Shown here: positions 8,328 to 15,601 of the stretch, one piece after another
How the letters are laid out: every line of letters begins with the position of its first letter
Numbering within the stretch: position 1 is the first letter of the stretch
Source of the DNA: an uncultured Lachnospiraceae bacterium
GTDB lineage: Bacteria; Bacillota; Clostridia; Lachnospirales; Lachnospiraceae
Length of the DNA stretch: 53,396 bases
Reading direction: 5' to 3'
Assembly: GCA_946626215.1 (NCBI GenBank)
Contig: CAMOUD010000002.1
Coordinates: 1-53,396 of the forward strand
Position numbers and translations under genes: made by a program
The notes under the pieces: generated by a model
The model's input: the letters and a program-made list of their open reading frames with translations, nothing else
Database searches by the model: none
Told to the model about the DNA's origin: nothing

Positions 8328-8357
8328 AGTATAGCACGGGAGCGGAAGAATTGTCCA
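8328..8357 (-). promoter_or_regulatory. Promoter of the candidate small RNA
   Basis: Minus strand TGGACA (8357-8352), 18-bp spacer, TATACT (8333-8328). It lies downstream of the lipoprotein gene and points at the terminator, not directly at a coding region. Confidence 0.7.
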
Positions 8358-8435
8358 CATATTTATCTGTATTAATGAAATTAATCCGTTTTTTCGCAAA
8401 ATTCACTTTATTTTGCAGATTCTCAGACCATTCCA

Positions 8436-9572
8436 TCACTCTCCGGTATAGGCCGAACAGGGCACGGTAAGGATGGGGACCTCCTGGTCCATCCTGTCTT
8501 CCATGCCGGTCTCCAGGGGAAGGCCCGCGGCCGCGTTGTATGCCGCGTTGGAGAGCATTTCCAGGAAAAGAGCGGGATTCAGGTCCACGCTCCCGTACAT
8601 GGCCCCCTGGGCGATCAGGGCCCTGGCTTCCTCCGAAGCGCCTATGCCGTAAACGGGAATGGAAGGATCCCCCTCCTCGCCCGTATTATAGCCGCTCTTC
8701 CGGAGGGCGGCCGCCGCGCCCGAAGCCATGTCGTCATTGCCGCACAGGACCAGCTCGATCATGTTGTCTTCCTTATCCGTATAGAGGCTGAGGTTGGTCT
8801 CCATGTAGTCCTGGACCGCATGGGCGGACCAGGTCCCGGTCAGATCCAGCTGGTAGCCGTCCGGATTGTCGCTGTTGAAGTAGACCGGGGCTTCATGTCC
8901 CGCCTCGGTCAGGACCCGGGTCAGGGCCTTTACGGCAGATCTGGCCCGCTTTTCCGCTTCTCCCTGGCCTGCCTGGCCCTTGAACAGGGCATAGGAAATG
9001 ATCCCGTCCCCGTTCCGGTCAAAGGCCTCATAGTCCTCCAGGATCCGTTTTCCTGCCGTCTCTCCCTGGATCCTGCCGGCCTCCTCCGGGTCGGTGCCCA
9101 CGTAAAAGACCCGGTCCTGGCCGGTCCTGAGGGACCCCTCTGTTCCGGGCACCTCCATGGGCCTGCCGTAAAAGACCAGGACAGCGCCGCTTTCCCCTGC
9201 CAGATCCGTCAGCCTGAGGGCCTCCTCGGAGGATTCCCGGACGGCCGGGGATACAAAGAGGATCCGGGCGCCGGCCTCCAGGGCCTGGGCAGCCTGGTCC
9301 GCCTGCCTGTCGGCGCTTCCTCCGGCGTCAAAAAAGAGGGCGTCCGGCATGCCGCCGGTCAGGGCCTCCTGGATCAGGGCAAGGTCCTCGTCCGCTCCGT
9401 CTCCGCAGAGGACAGCGGCCTGAAGGGGCGTGACCTCCTCGGCGGCAGGGGCGGCGGTGGCCGCGCCTCCTGCCTTTTCCGCGGGAGCGGAAGTCCCGGT
9501 CCCCTGGCAGGCGGACAGAACAAGAGCTGCGATGGTCACGGCGCCGGCAAGGCGCATCTGGTTCTTTTTCAT
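8436..9572 (-). CDS. Galactose-type sugar-binding lipoprotein (MglB-like), orphan
   Basis: The 378-aa product has a lipoprotein signal peptide ending LVLSAC (Cys 22) and an Ala/Pro/Glu-rich linker, then a type I periplasmic binding fold. From about residue 184 the segment DRNGDGIISYALFKGQ closely resembles the calcium-binding loop that typifies galactose/glucose-binding proteins. It should sit on the outer membrane face and bind a hexose. No mglA or mglC gene is next to it; instead it follows zapA by 13 bp with its ribosome-binding site in the gap, so it looks co-transcribed with zapA. It may serve a transporter or a sensor encoded elsewhere. Family assignment is good, ligand is inferred. Confidence 0.8.
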   Translation of the reverse strand: MKKNQMRLAGAVTIAALVLSACQGTGTSAPAEKAGGAATAAPAAEEVTPLQAAVLCGDGADEDLALIQEALTGGMPDALFFDAGGSADRQADQAAQALEAGARILFVSPAVRESSEEALRLTDLAGESGAVLVFYGRPMEVPGTEGSLRTGQDRVFYVGTDPEEAGRIQGETAGKRILEDYEAFDRNGDGIISYALFKGQAGQGEAEKRARSAVKALTRVLTEAGHEAPVYFNSDNPDGYQLDLTGTWSAHAVQDYMETNLSLYTDKEDNMIELVLCGNDDMASGAAAALRKSGYNTGEEGDPSIPVYGIGASEEARALIAQGAMYGSVDLNPALFLEMLSNAAYNAAAGLPLETGMEDRMDQEVPILTVPCSAYTGE

Positions 9573-9585
9573 GGCTTTTTTCCTT

Positions 9586-10194
9586 TCAGCTGAGTCCTCG
9601 GCGGGTCTGGGACAGCCGGTCCAGGGCCCTGTCCAGGGCTTCCCGGGCCTCCAGGACCCTGTCGATCTCTTCTCCGGTCTTTTTCTCCAGCTGGAGACGG
9701 GCCTCCATCTCCTTCTTCAGGGCCTCCGAGGCGGTCTCCATTTCCCGTCTCTGCCTGGCCAGGTCGGCTTCCTTCCTGCTCAGGCCTTCCTCCCGCCGGG
9801 CCGACTCGTCCAGGAGCCTCCGGACCTCGGACCGGCTCTTTTCCAGGAGCTTCTTCGTCTCGTCCAGCTGCTTCTTCATGGCCCGGACCTTTTCCTCCTG
9901 GTCAGCCCGGACCCGGTGCAGGGCCGATTCCGACTGGCTGCGCTCTGTCAGGAGCCGGCGCTCCAGCTCCGAGGCCCTTTCCTTTTCCTTAAAGTAGTCG
10001 TCTGCCAGATTCAGCTGCAGCATGATGGCCCGCATATCCTCCGACAGCTTCCAGTAGGCGTTGTCATCCGCGAAGGAAGCGCGCTTCCCGTTCAGATAGG
10101 CCGCCACTTCCTGCATATATTCTTCGGATTCATGGCCGCTCAGGGTGATGGTCCTTCCTCCGATGGTGATCTTAACGTTCTTTTTTTCTGCCAA
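9586..10194 (-). CDS. zapA: ZapA-family cell-division protein with long coiled coil
   Basis: Residues 1-80 match ZapA (VKITIGGRTITLSG, then EEYMQEVAAYLN), a protein that bundles FtsZ filaments at the division ring. The remaining ~120 residues are a continuous charged coiled coil (SELERRLLTERSQSES, KKQLDETKKLLEKSRSEVRR), giving ~202 aa, longer than a minimal ZapA of about 90 aa. I place the start at the TTG at 10194, not the ATG at 10206: GGAGG lies 5 nt before the TTG and is made from the ATG region itself, while nothing suitable precedes that ATG. Starting there gives (M)AEKKNVKITI, the normal ZapA N-terminus. Confidence 0.85.
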   Translation of the reverse strand: MAEKKNVKITIGGRTITLSGHESEEYMQEVAAYLNGKRASFADDNAYWKLSEDMRAIMLQLNLADDYFKEKERASELERRLLTERSQSESALHRVRADQEEKVRAMKKQLDETKKLLEKSRSEVRRLLDESARREEGLSRKEADLARQRREMETASEALKKEMEARLQLEKKTGEEIDRVLEAREALDRALDRLSQTRRGLS

Positions 10195-10251
10195 GCTTAC
10201 CTCCATGAGGCCGGCCGGGGCCGGTCTTCCTTTCTGTCTGTATACCCTTCC

Positions 10252-10280
10252 AGTCTAATCTATCCCGCCGCATTTTTCAA
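10252..10280 (-). promoter_or_regulatory. Promoter of zapA
   Basis: Minus strand TTGAAA (10280-10275), 17-bp spacer, TAGACT (10257-10252), about 60 bp before the zapA start and just after the lon terminator. Confidence 0.65.
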
Positions 10281-10286
10281 CGGCAT

Positions 10287-10321
10287 GGGAAAGAGGCGGC
10301 AGGCCCCATGGCCCGCCGCCT
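10287..10321 (-). terminator. Terminator of lon
   Basis: Minus strand AGGCGGCGGGCC pairs with GGCCTGCCGCCT around ATGG, followed by CTTTCCC. The T-run is short, so strength is moderate. Confidence 0.65.
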
Positions 10322-10362
10322 CCGCGGATCCTTTTCCGTATTCCCTTCTCTGCCCTGCCGGG

Positions 10363-12681
10363 TCAGTTGGCCTGCGGCCTCTCAAAGGAGAAAACAGCCG
10401 GCTCGTAGCCCCGGATCTCCAGGGCGTCCAGGACCTCCGAGACCTCCTCCACGGGGATGATCTCCAGGGCCTTCCTGGTCTCCTCGGGCACGTCCCGCAG
10501 GTCCTCCCGGTTCTCGGCCGGGATAAAGACCCTGGTGACGCCGGCCCGCTGGGCCGCCATCAGCTTCTCCGGCAGGCCTCCGATGGGGTTCACCCGTCCC
10601 TGGAGGGAGATCTCGCCGGTCATGGCCACGGCCGGGCTGACGGGGGTATCCGTCACCAGAGAGGCCAGGGCCGTTGTCAGGGTGATGCCCGCCGAAGGGC
10701 CGTCCTTGGGGGTGGCCCCGTCCGGCACATGGATATGAAGGTCGTTCTCCTTGAAGAGGTCCGCCTTTTCCGGATAGAGGGACCGGACCAGGCTCACCGC
10801 GATCTGGGCCGATTCCTTCATGACATCGCCCAGCTGGCCGGTCACGGCGACCCTGCCGGTGCCGGGGGTCAGGAGGGTCTCAATGTAGAGGATCTCTCCA
10901 CCCACCCTGGTCCAGGCCAGGCCTGTCACCACGCCGGGCCGGGCCGCTTCCCGGACCCTGCCGTGGGTCATGGGCCGCATGTCCATATAGTCGCGCAGGT
11001 TGTCGGGCCGGATCTCCACCCGGCTGCCTCCGCCCCGGACCAGGTCTACGGCCGTGGTCCTGCAGAGGACGTCCATGCACTTTTTCAGACCGCGGACGCC
11101 GCTCTCCCTGGTATAGTCGGAAATGATCAGGTCCAGGACCTCATCGGAGATGGACAGGTCCTCCTCCCGGATGCCGGCGGCCCGCATGGCCCTGGGCAGG
11201 AGGTGGCGCCTGGCGATCTGCTTCTTTTCCAGAGGGGTATAGCCCTGGAACTGGATGACCTCCATCCGGTTCAGCAGGGGAGCCGGGATGGTATCGATGG
11301 AGTTGGCCGTGCAGATGAAGAGGACATTGGACAGGTCGTAGGGCACGTTCATGTAGTGGTCGGTAAAGGTGGAATTCTGCTCGGGATCCAGGACCTCCAG
11401 AAGGGCGCTGGCAGGGTCTCCCTGATAGGAAACGCCCAGCTTGTCCACCTCGTCCAGGACCATGACCGGGTTGGAGACGCCGCTCTTGGAGATGCCGTCC
11501 ATGATCCGGCCGGGCATGGCTCCGATGTAGGTCCGTCTGTGGCCCCGGATGTCCGCCTCGTCCCTGACGCCGCCCAGGCTGACCCGGACATACCTGCGGC
11601 CCAGGGCCCTGGCGATGGACTGGCCGATGCTGGTCTTGCCGGTACCGGGCGCGCCCACAAAGAGGAGGATGGAGCCGGACTGCATGCGCCTGAGGCTCAT
11701 GACGGCGATCTGCTGGAGGATCCTCTTCTTGACCTTGTGAAGGCCGTAATGGTCCTCCTCCAGGATCTCCTCAGCCGCGGCCAGATCGATGTCCGCCGCC
11801 TTTTCCTTCTTCCAGGACAGGCCGGTCAGGAATTCCAGATAGTCCTGGAGCATGCCGGTCTCGGCGGTGGGCTGACCGTCCATCTTCAGGCGCCGCAGGA
11901 CCTTGTCCGCTTCCTTCCGGGCTTCCTCGTTCATGCCCGATTCCTGGACCCGGATCTCCAGGCGCCGCAGGTCTGAAACGGTCTCGGGATGCATATCATC
12001 CAGCTTCTTCTGGAGATATTCGATCTGCCGCCGGATGGCAGACTCCTGGTACATCCTTTCATGCTCGTTTTCCTGGACCGCCTGGGCCTCGCCCCGGATC
12101 TTCGTCATCTCCAGGTTCTCATAGATCATCTGCTCCAGCATCTTAAGCCGGCGGACATGGGAGTCCTCGGCCAGGACGGCGTAGCGCTCCTCATTGGAAT
12201 TCATGAGCCAGGGGGACATGGAGGCCGCGATCTCCTCCAGAGTGGACCACTGGGACACATAGCCCCGGATGGCCTGGCCCCACTGATACTTCTCGGAGAA
12301 CCGGACCACCGCCTTCTTGGCCTCCCGGACCATGGCCGCTTCCGTATCGGGATCGGTCTCGTCCGTATCGGGCCGCCTGGAGATGGACAGGTCGATGGAA
12401 TGGTCGTGGTAGACCACCACCTCGTCGATGTTGACCCGGTTCCGGGTCCGGATCACGATATAGCCCTCGTTGTTGATCTCATTGATGATGCCGGAGACTC
12501 CGATGGGATAGAAGGACTCCGCCGTGATCTCATCAGGCTCCAGGTTGTCCCGGAGGATCAGGAGAAAGACCCTCTCTCCCTCTCCGGGAATGGCCCCGGT
12601 CATCTTTTTGAAATAGTCGGTCTTGATCACAATGCCGGCGTTCGGCACTGCCAGTGTATTGTAAACGGGTAATGCTGCCAA
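10363..12681 (-). CDS. lon: ATP-dependent Lon protease
   Basis: Lon unfolds and degrades damaged or regulatory proteins in the cytoplasm as a hexamer. The 772-aa protein has the full order: N-terminal substrate-binding domain, coiled coil, AAA+ module with Walker A GAPGTGKTS (~residues 341-349) and Walker B MVLDEVDK, and C-terminal protease with the Ser-Lys dyad (S ~663 in PKDGPSAGI, K ~706 in LPEKLMAAQ, the 43-residue separation usual for Lon). The start is a TTG with GAGGT about 6 nt upstream. A CIRCE element just after the transcription start indicates HrcA heat-shock control. Confidence 0.97.
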   Translation of the reverse strand: MAALPVYNTLAVPNAGIVIKTDYFKKMTGAIPGEGERVFLLILRDNLEPDEITAESFYPIGVSGIINEINNEGYIVIRTRNRVNIDEVVVYHDHSIDLSISRRPDTDETDPDTEAAMVREAKKAVVRFSEKYQWGQAIRGYVSQWSTLEEIAASMSPWLMNSNEERYAVLAEDSHVRRLKMLEQMIYENLEMTKIRGEAQAVQENEHERMYQESAIRRQIEYLQKKLDDMHPETVSDLRRLEIRVQESGMNEEARKEADKVLRRLKMDGQPTAETGMLQDYLEFLTGLSWKKEKAADIDLAAAEEILEEDHYGLHKVKKRILQQIAVMSLRRMQSGSILLFVGAPGTGKTSIGQSIARALGRRYVRVSLGGVRDEADIRGHRRTYIGAMPGRIMDGISKSGVSNPVMVLDEVDKLGVSYQGDPASALLEVLDPEQNSTFTDHYMNVPYDLSNVLFICTANSIDTIPAPLLNRMEVIQFQGYTPLEKKQIARRHLLPRAMRAAGIREEDLSISDEVLDLIISDYTRESGVRGLKKCMDVLCRTTAVDLVRGGGSRVEIRPDNLRDYMDMRPMTHGRVREAARPGVVTGLAWTRVGGEILYIETLLTPGTGRVAVTGQLGDVMKESAQIAVSLVRSLYPEKADLFKENDLHIHVPDGATPKDGPSAGITLTTALASLVTDTPVSPAVAMTGEISLQGRVNPIGGLPEKLMAAQRAGVTRVFIPAENREDLRDVPEETRKALEIIPVEEVSEVLDALEIRGYEPAVFSFERPQAN

Positions 12682-12724
12682 ATCCGTACCTCACTTTCCT
12701 TCAACTAAATTGAAGACAATTTAA

Positions 12725-12751
12725 TCAGCACTCTAACTAATTGAGTGCTAA
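12725..12751 (-). promoter_or_regulatory. CIRCE operator (HrcA) upstream of lon
   Basis: Plus-strand reading TCAGCACTC, 9 bp, GAGTGCTAA; the CIRCE consensus is TTAGCACTC-N9-GAGTGCTAA, so only one base differs. It begins ~13 bp downstream of the lon -10 box, the classic place for HrcA to block transcription. Confidence 0.92.
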
Positions 12752-12763
12752 ATGTATGAGTGG

Positions 12764-12792
12764 ATATTATCACCAGGTCCTCTTCTTGTCAA
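12764..12792 (-). promoter_or_regulatory. Promoter of lon
   Basis: Minus strand TTGACA (12792-12787), 17-bp spacer, TAATAT (12769-12764). The -35 box is perfect. The predicted start lies just before CIRCE. Confidence 0.88.
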
Positions 12793-12835
12793 GCGGGCCC
12801 CGGGGCAGGGGCAGGGATTTCACAAAAGTTTTAGA

Positions 12836-12875
12836 GTTGACAATACGGTTGACAATAATCAAAAAGGTTGACAAT
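12836..12875 (+). repeat. Three direct GTTGACAAT repeats before bioY
   Basis: GTTGACAAT occurs at 12836-12844, 12848-12856 and 12867-12875, start-to-start distances 12 and 19 bp. The second and third are preceded by G, giving GGTTGACAA, which resembles one half of the BirA biotin operator (GGTTNACAA). The third copy supplies the -35 box of the bioY promoter, so a protein bound here would block it. Confidence 0.7.
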
Positions 12876-12896
12876 TAAGAGGCCTGCTGATATTCT
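12868..12896 (+). promoter_or_regulatory. Promoter of bioY
   Basis: TTGACA (12868-12873), 17-bp spacer, TATTCT (12891-12896), about 80 bp before the bioY ATG. Confidence 0.75.
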
Positions 12897-12976
12897 GATA
12901 TCCGGGCCGCGGGACCGGTCCCTCCACGCTCAAAGCGGCGGCTGACCAGGTCCCGCGCCATCAAGAAAGGAGTCCT

Positions 12977-13537
12977 ATGAAAACACAGCATCTTGTCCTG
13001 ACCGCCATGTGCGCGGCCCTCACCTGTGTCCTGGCCCCCCTGTCCATCCCCGCTCCCGGCGGCGTCCCCATTTCCCTGGCGACCTTTTCGGTCATGCTCT
13101 CCGGCCTGGTCCTGGGGCCCCTTCAGGGGACCCTGAGCCAGCTCCTCTATATCCTCCTGGGGGCGGTCGGCCTTCCCGTTTTTGCCGGCTTCGCGGGCGG
13201 GCCCGGCGTCCTTCTGGGCATGACGGGCGGCTACATTGCCGGCTACCTTTTCCTGGCCTTTTTCTCCGGTCTCTTCTATGACCGCTTCGGAAGAAGGTCC
13301 CGCGGCGCCGGCAGGATCCTCTCCGCGGCTGCCGGCATGGTCCTGGGGACGGTCCTTCTCTACGCCTTCGGGACCGCCTGGTTCATGCGGGTGACCGGCA
13401 TGGACCTGAGGGCTTCCCTGGCCGCCTGCGTCCTTCCCTTCCTTCCCGGAGACGCTCTGAAGACCGCGGCCGCCTGCGTCCTGGGCCTCAGGATCGATGA
13501 AGCCCTGGTCCGGGCCGGCCTCCTTCAGAAGGCATGA
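12977..13537 (+). CDS. bioY: Biotin transporter S component BioY
   Basis: BioY is the membrane substrate-binding subunit of the ECF biotin importer. The 186-aa protein has six hydrophobic stretches and the family features: PAPGGVPISLATFSVMLSG near the N-terminus, FAGGPGVLLGMTGGYIAGY in the middle, and the C-terminal PFLPGDALKTAAA. AAAGGAG precedes the ATG. No energising EcfA/EcfT genes are nearby, so it would use a shared ECF module or work alone. The upstream GTTGACAAT repeats suggest repression by a BirA-type regulator when biotin is sufficient. A strong terminator directly follows, making it monocistronic. Confidence 0.96.
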   Translation: MKTQHLVLTAMCAALTCVLAPLSIPAPGGVPISLATFSVMLSGLVLGPLQGTLSQLLYILLGAVGLPVFAGFAGGPGVLLGMTGGYIAGYLFLAFFSGLFYDRFGRRSRGAGRILSAAAGMVLGTVLLYAFGTAWFMRVTGMDLRASLAACVLPFLPGDALKTAAACVLGLRIDEALVRAGLLQKA

Positions 13538-13566
13538 CAAAGCATCTGTTTCCTTTCCTCACCATA

Positions 13567-13620
13567 CGCGCCCCGGGCGCGGAGGGGCTGCTCCCTTCGG
13601 GGCGCGGTCCCTCTTTTTTA
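13567..13620 (+). terminator. Terminator of bioY
   Basis: CGCGCCCCG pairs with CGGGGCGCG, enclosing a GC-rich 22-nt loop region, followed by CTCTTTTTTA. Confidence 0.9.
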
Positions 13621-13650
13621 TTGCCCCCCGGCAGACAGTCCTCTTATAAT
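13621..13650 (+). promoter_or_regulatory. Promoter of the ABC exporter
   Basis: TTGCCC (13621-13626), 18-bp spacer, perfect TATAAT (13645-13650), starting directly at the bioY terminator's T-run. Confidence 0.7.
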
Positions 13651-13698
13651 AAAGACAAAGCAGGAAGCCGGCCCCCGGCCGGCAGAGGGAGGAGCCCC

Positions 13699-15453
13699 GT
13701 GAAGAGCCAGAACCGGAAGGATTTTTCCAAGTCCGACCTTTCCATTTTTATTTCCTATATGCTGCCCCATAAGAAGATGTTCGCCGTGGACATGCTGTTC
13801 TCAGCCCTGATCTCGGTCATTGACCTTTCCTTCCCCTATATCACCCGGAAGGCCATGAACACCCTTCTGCCCGCCCGGATGTATGCCGCCTTTTTCACGG
13901 TCATGGGCCTGGTCCTTCTCGCTTACCTGCTCCGGGCCTTTTTCCAGTACCTGGTGACCGTCATCGGCCACGGCTGCGGGACCCTGGTGGAGGCGGACAT
14001 GCGCGCCGATGTCTTTGCCCACATGCAGAGGCTTTCCTTCAGCTTCTTTGACAGGAACCGGACCGGCGTCCTCCTGGGCCGGGTGACCAACGACCTCTTT
14101 GAGATCGTGGAGCTGGCCCACCACGGCCCCGAGAACATCCTGACCTGCACCCTGACCATCGTGGGGGCGGTCACCATCCTCTTCTTCATCAACCCCCGCC
14201 TGACCCTGGTCCTGATCGTCCTGCTCCCCATCGCCATCTTCTATTCCATGAAGCAGCGCCTGAACATGCGCAGGGCCAACCGGGAGGTCAAGAAAAAGAC
14301 CGGCGAGATCAACGCCGCCATTGAAAGCGGGATTTCCGGGATCCGGACCTCCAAGGCCTTTGCCAACGAGCAGGTGGAAGAGGACAAATTCCAGGCTGCC
14401 AATGAAAGCTTCAAAAAGAGCAAGGAAAGCTACTATAAGGCCATGGGCCTTTTCATGGGAGGCATGGAGGCCACCATCGGCCTCATGCAGGTGGCCGTCA
14501 TCGCCGCGGGCGGCGGCATGCTCATGAACGGGACCCTGGACCTGGTGGACCTCCTGACCTTTACCCTCTATGTCTCCGCCTTTACGACTCCGGTCCGGAA
14601 GCTGACCCAGTTCATGGAGATCTATACCCAGGGCACCGCGGGCTTCTCCCGCTTCCTGGAGATCATGCGGACAGAGCCTGAGATCAAAGACGCCCCGGAC
14701 GCCCTGGACCTGACGGACGTGGCCGGCCGGATCACCTATGAGGACGTCAGCTTCCACTACGGCGACGGGACCGACGTCCTGAAAAATGTCACCGTGACCG
14801 TGGAGCCCGGCACCACCCTGGCCCTGGTGGGATCCTCGGGCGGAGGCAAGACCACCATGTGCCACCTCCTGCCCCGCTTCTATGACGTCTCCGAAGGGGC
14901 TGTGAAGATCGACGGGATCGATGTCAGGAAGATCACCCAGGACAGCCTCCGCCGCCATATCGGCATCATCCAGCAGGATGTCTTCCTCTTTGCCGGCACC
15001 GTCATGGAAAACATCCGCTACGGCAGGCCGGACGCCACCGACAGGGAGGTGGTGGCCGCCGCCGTCCGGGCGGAGATCCACGATGAGATCATGGCCATGC
15101 CCGACGGCTACCATACCTTTGTGGGAGAGCGGGGCGTGATCCTCTCCGGCGGCCAGAAGCAGCGGATCTCCATCGCCCGGGTCTTCCTCAAGGAGCCTCC
15201 CATCCTGATCCTGGACGAGGCCACCTCGGCCCTGGATTCCGTCACGGAAAGAAAGATCCAGTCCAGCCTGGACGCCCTGAGCCTGGGCAGGACCTGCATC
15301 GTGATCGCCCACAGGCTCTCCACCATCCGGGGGGCCGACCAGATCGCCGTCATTGAGAACCAGGGGATCTGCGAGCTGGGATCCCGGCAGGAGCTTCTGG
15401 AAAAGAACGGCGTCTACGCCTCCCTGGAAAGGGCCCAGGAGATCGGAGGCTGA
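13699..15453 (+). CDS. ABC exporter half-transporter (permease-ATPase fusion)
   Basis: The 584-aa product is a type IV ABC exporter: six membrane helices in the first ~320 residues, then an ATPase with Walker A GSSGGGKTT (~residue 377), signature LSGGQKQR (~482), Walker B ILILDEAT (~502) and the switch His in CIVIAHRLST. The GTG at 13699 is preferred because AGGGAGGAG lies 4 nt before it and the length then fits the family; an upstream extension to 13534 would run through the bioY terminator and the promoter. Such proteins export drugs, lipids or peptides as dimers. Only one half-transporter is present, so it is probably a homodimer. Substrate unknown. Confidence 0.92.
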   Translation: MKSQNRKDFSKSDLSIFISYMLPHKKMFAVDMLFSALISVIDLSFPYITRKAMNTLLPARMYAAFFTVMGLVLLAYLLRAFFQYLVTVIGHGCGTLVEADMRADVFAHMQRLSFSFFDRNRTGVLLGRVTNDLFEIVELAHHGPENILTCTLTIVGAVTILFFINPRLTLVLIVLLPIAIFYSMKQRLNMRRANREVKKKTGEINAAIESGISGIRTSKAFANEQVEEDKFQAANESFKKSKESYYKAMGLFMGGMEATIGLMQVAVIAAGGGMLMNGTLDLVDLLTFTLYVSAFTTPVRKLTQFMEIYTQGTAGFSRFLEIMRTEPEIKDAPDALDLTDVAGRITYEDVSFHYGDGTDVLKNVTVTVEPGTTLALVGSSGGGKTTMCHLLPRFYDVSEGAVKIDGIDVRKITQDSLRRHIGIIQQDVFLFAGTVMENIRYGRPDATDREVVAAAVRAEIHDEIMAMPDGYHTFVGERGVILSGGQKQRISIARVFLKEPPILILDEATSALDSVTERKIQSSLDALSLGRTCIVIAHRLSTIRGADQIAVIENQGICELGSRQELLEKNGVYASLERAQEIGG

Positions 15454-15527
15454 GGCCGGAAGGACTGGAAAAGACCGGATAAAAGACATTCGCGGACCCG
15501 GCCCCTGGCCGGGAAGCATCCACGGGA

Positions 15528-15590
15528 AGAGGCCTCCAGGCCCCGCCGCTCCGGCAGGGACCTGAAGGCCTCTCTTCTTTTTCTTATTCT
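15528..15590 (+). terminator. Terminator of the ABC exporter
   Basis: AGAGGCCTCCAGG pairs with CCTGAAGGCCTCT (one mismatch), followed by CTTCTTTTTCTT on the plus strand. It also lies at the end of metY on the other strand. Confidence 0.8.
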
Positions 15591-15601
15591 TATGATTCCG
15601 T

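Noticed and set aside
9430-11976. 848-codon open frame on the plus strand
   Set aside because: It lies antisense to zapA and lon, which have complete motifs. Long antisense frames are expected in GC-rich coding DNA; it has no ribosome-binding site or recognisable domain.
13801-15519. 572-codon open frame on the minus strand
   Set aside because: Antisense to the ABC exporter; composition (repeated Gly, Asp, His, Val) is typical of a shadow frame.
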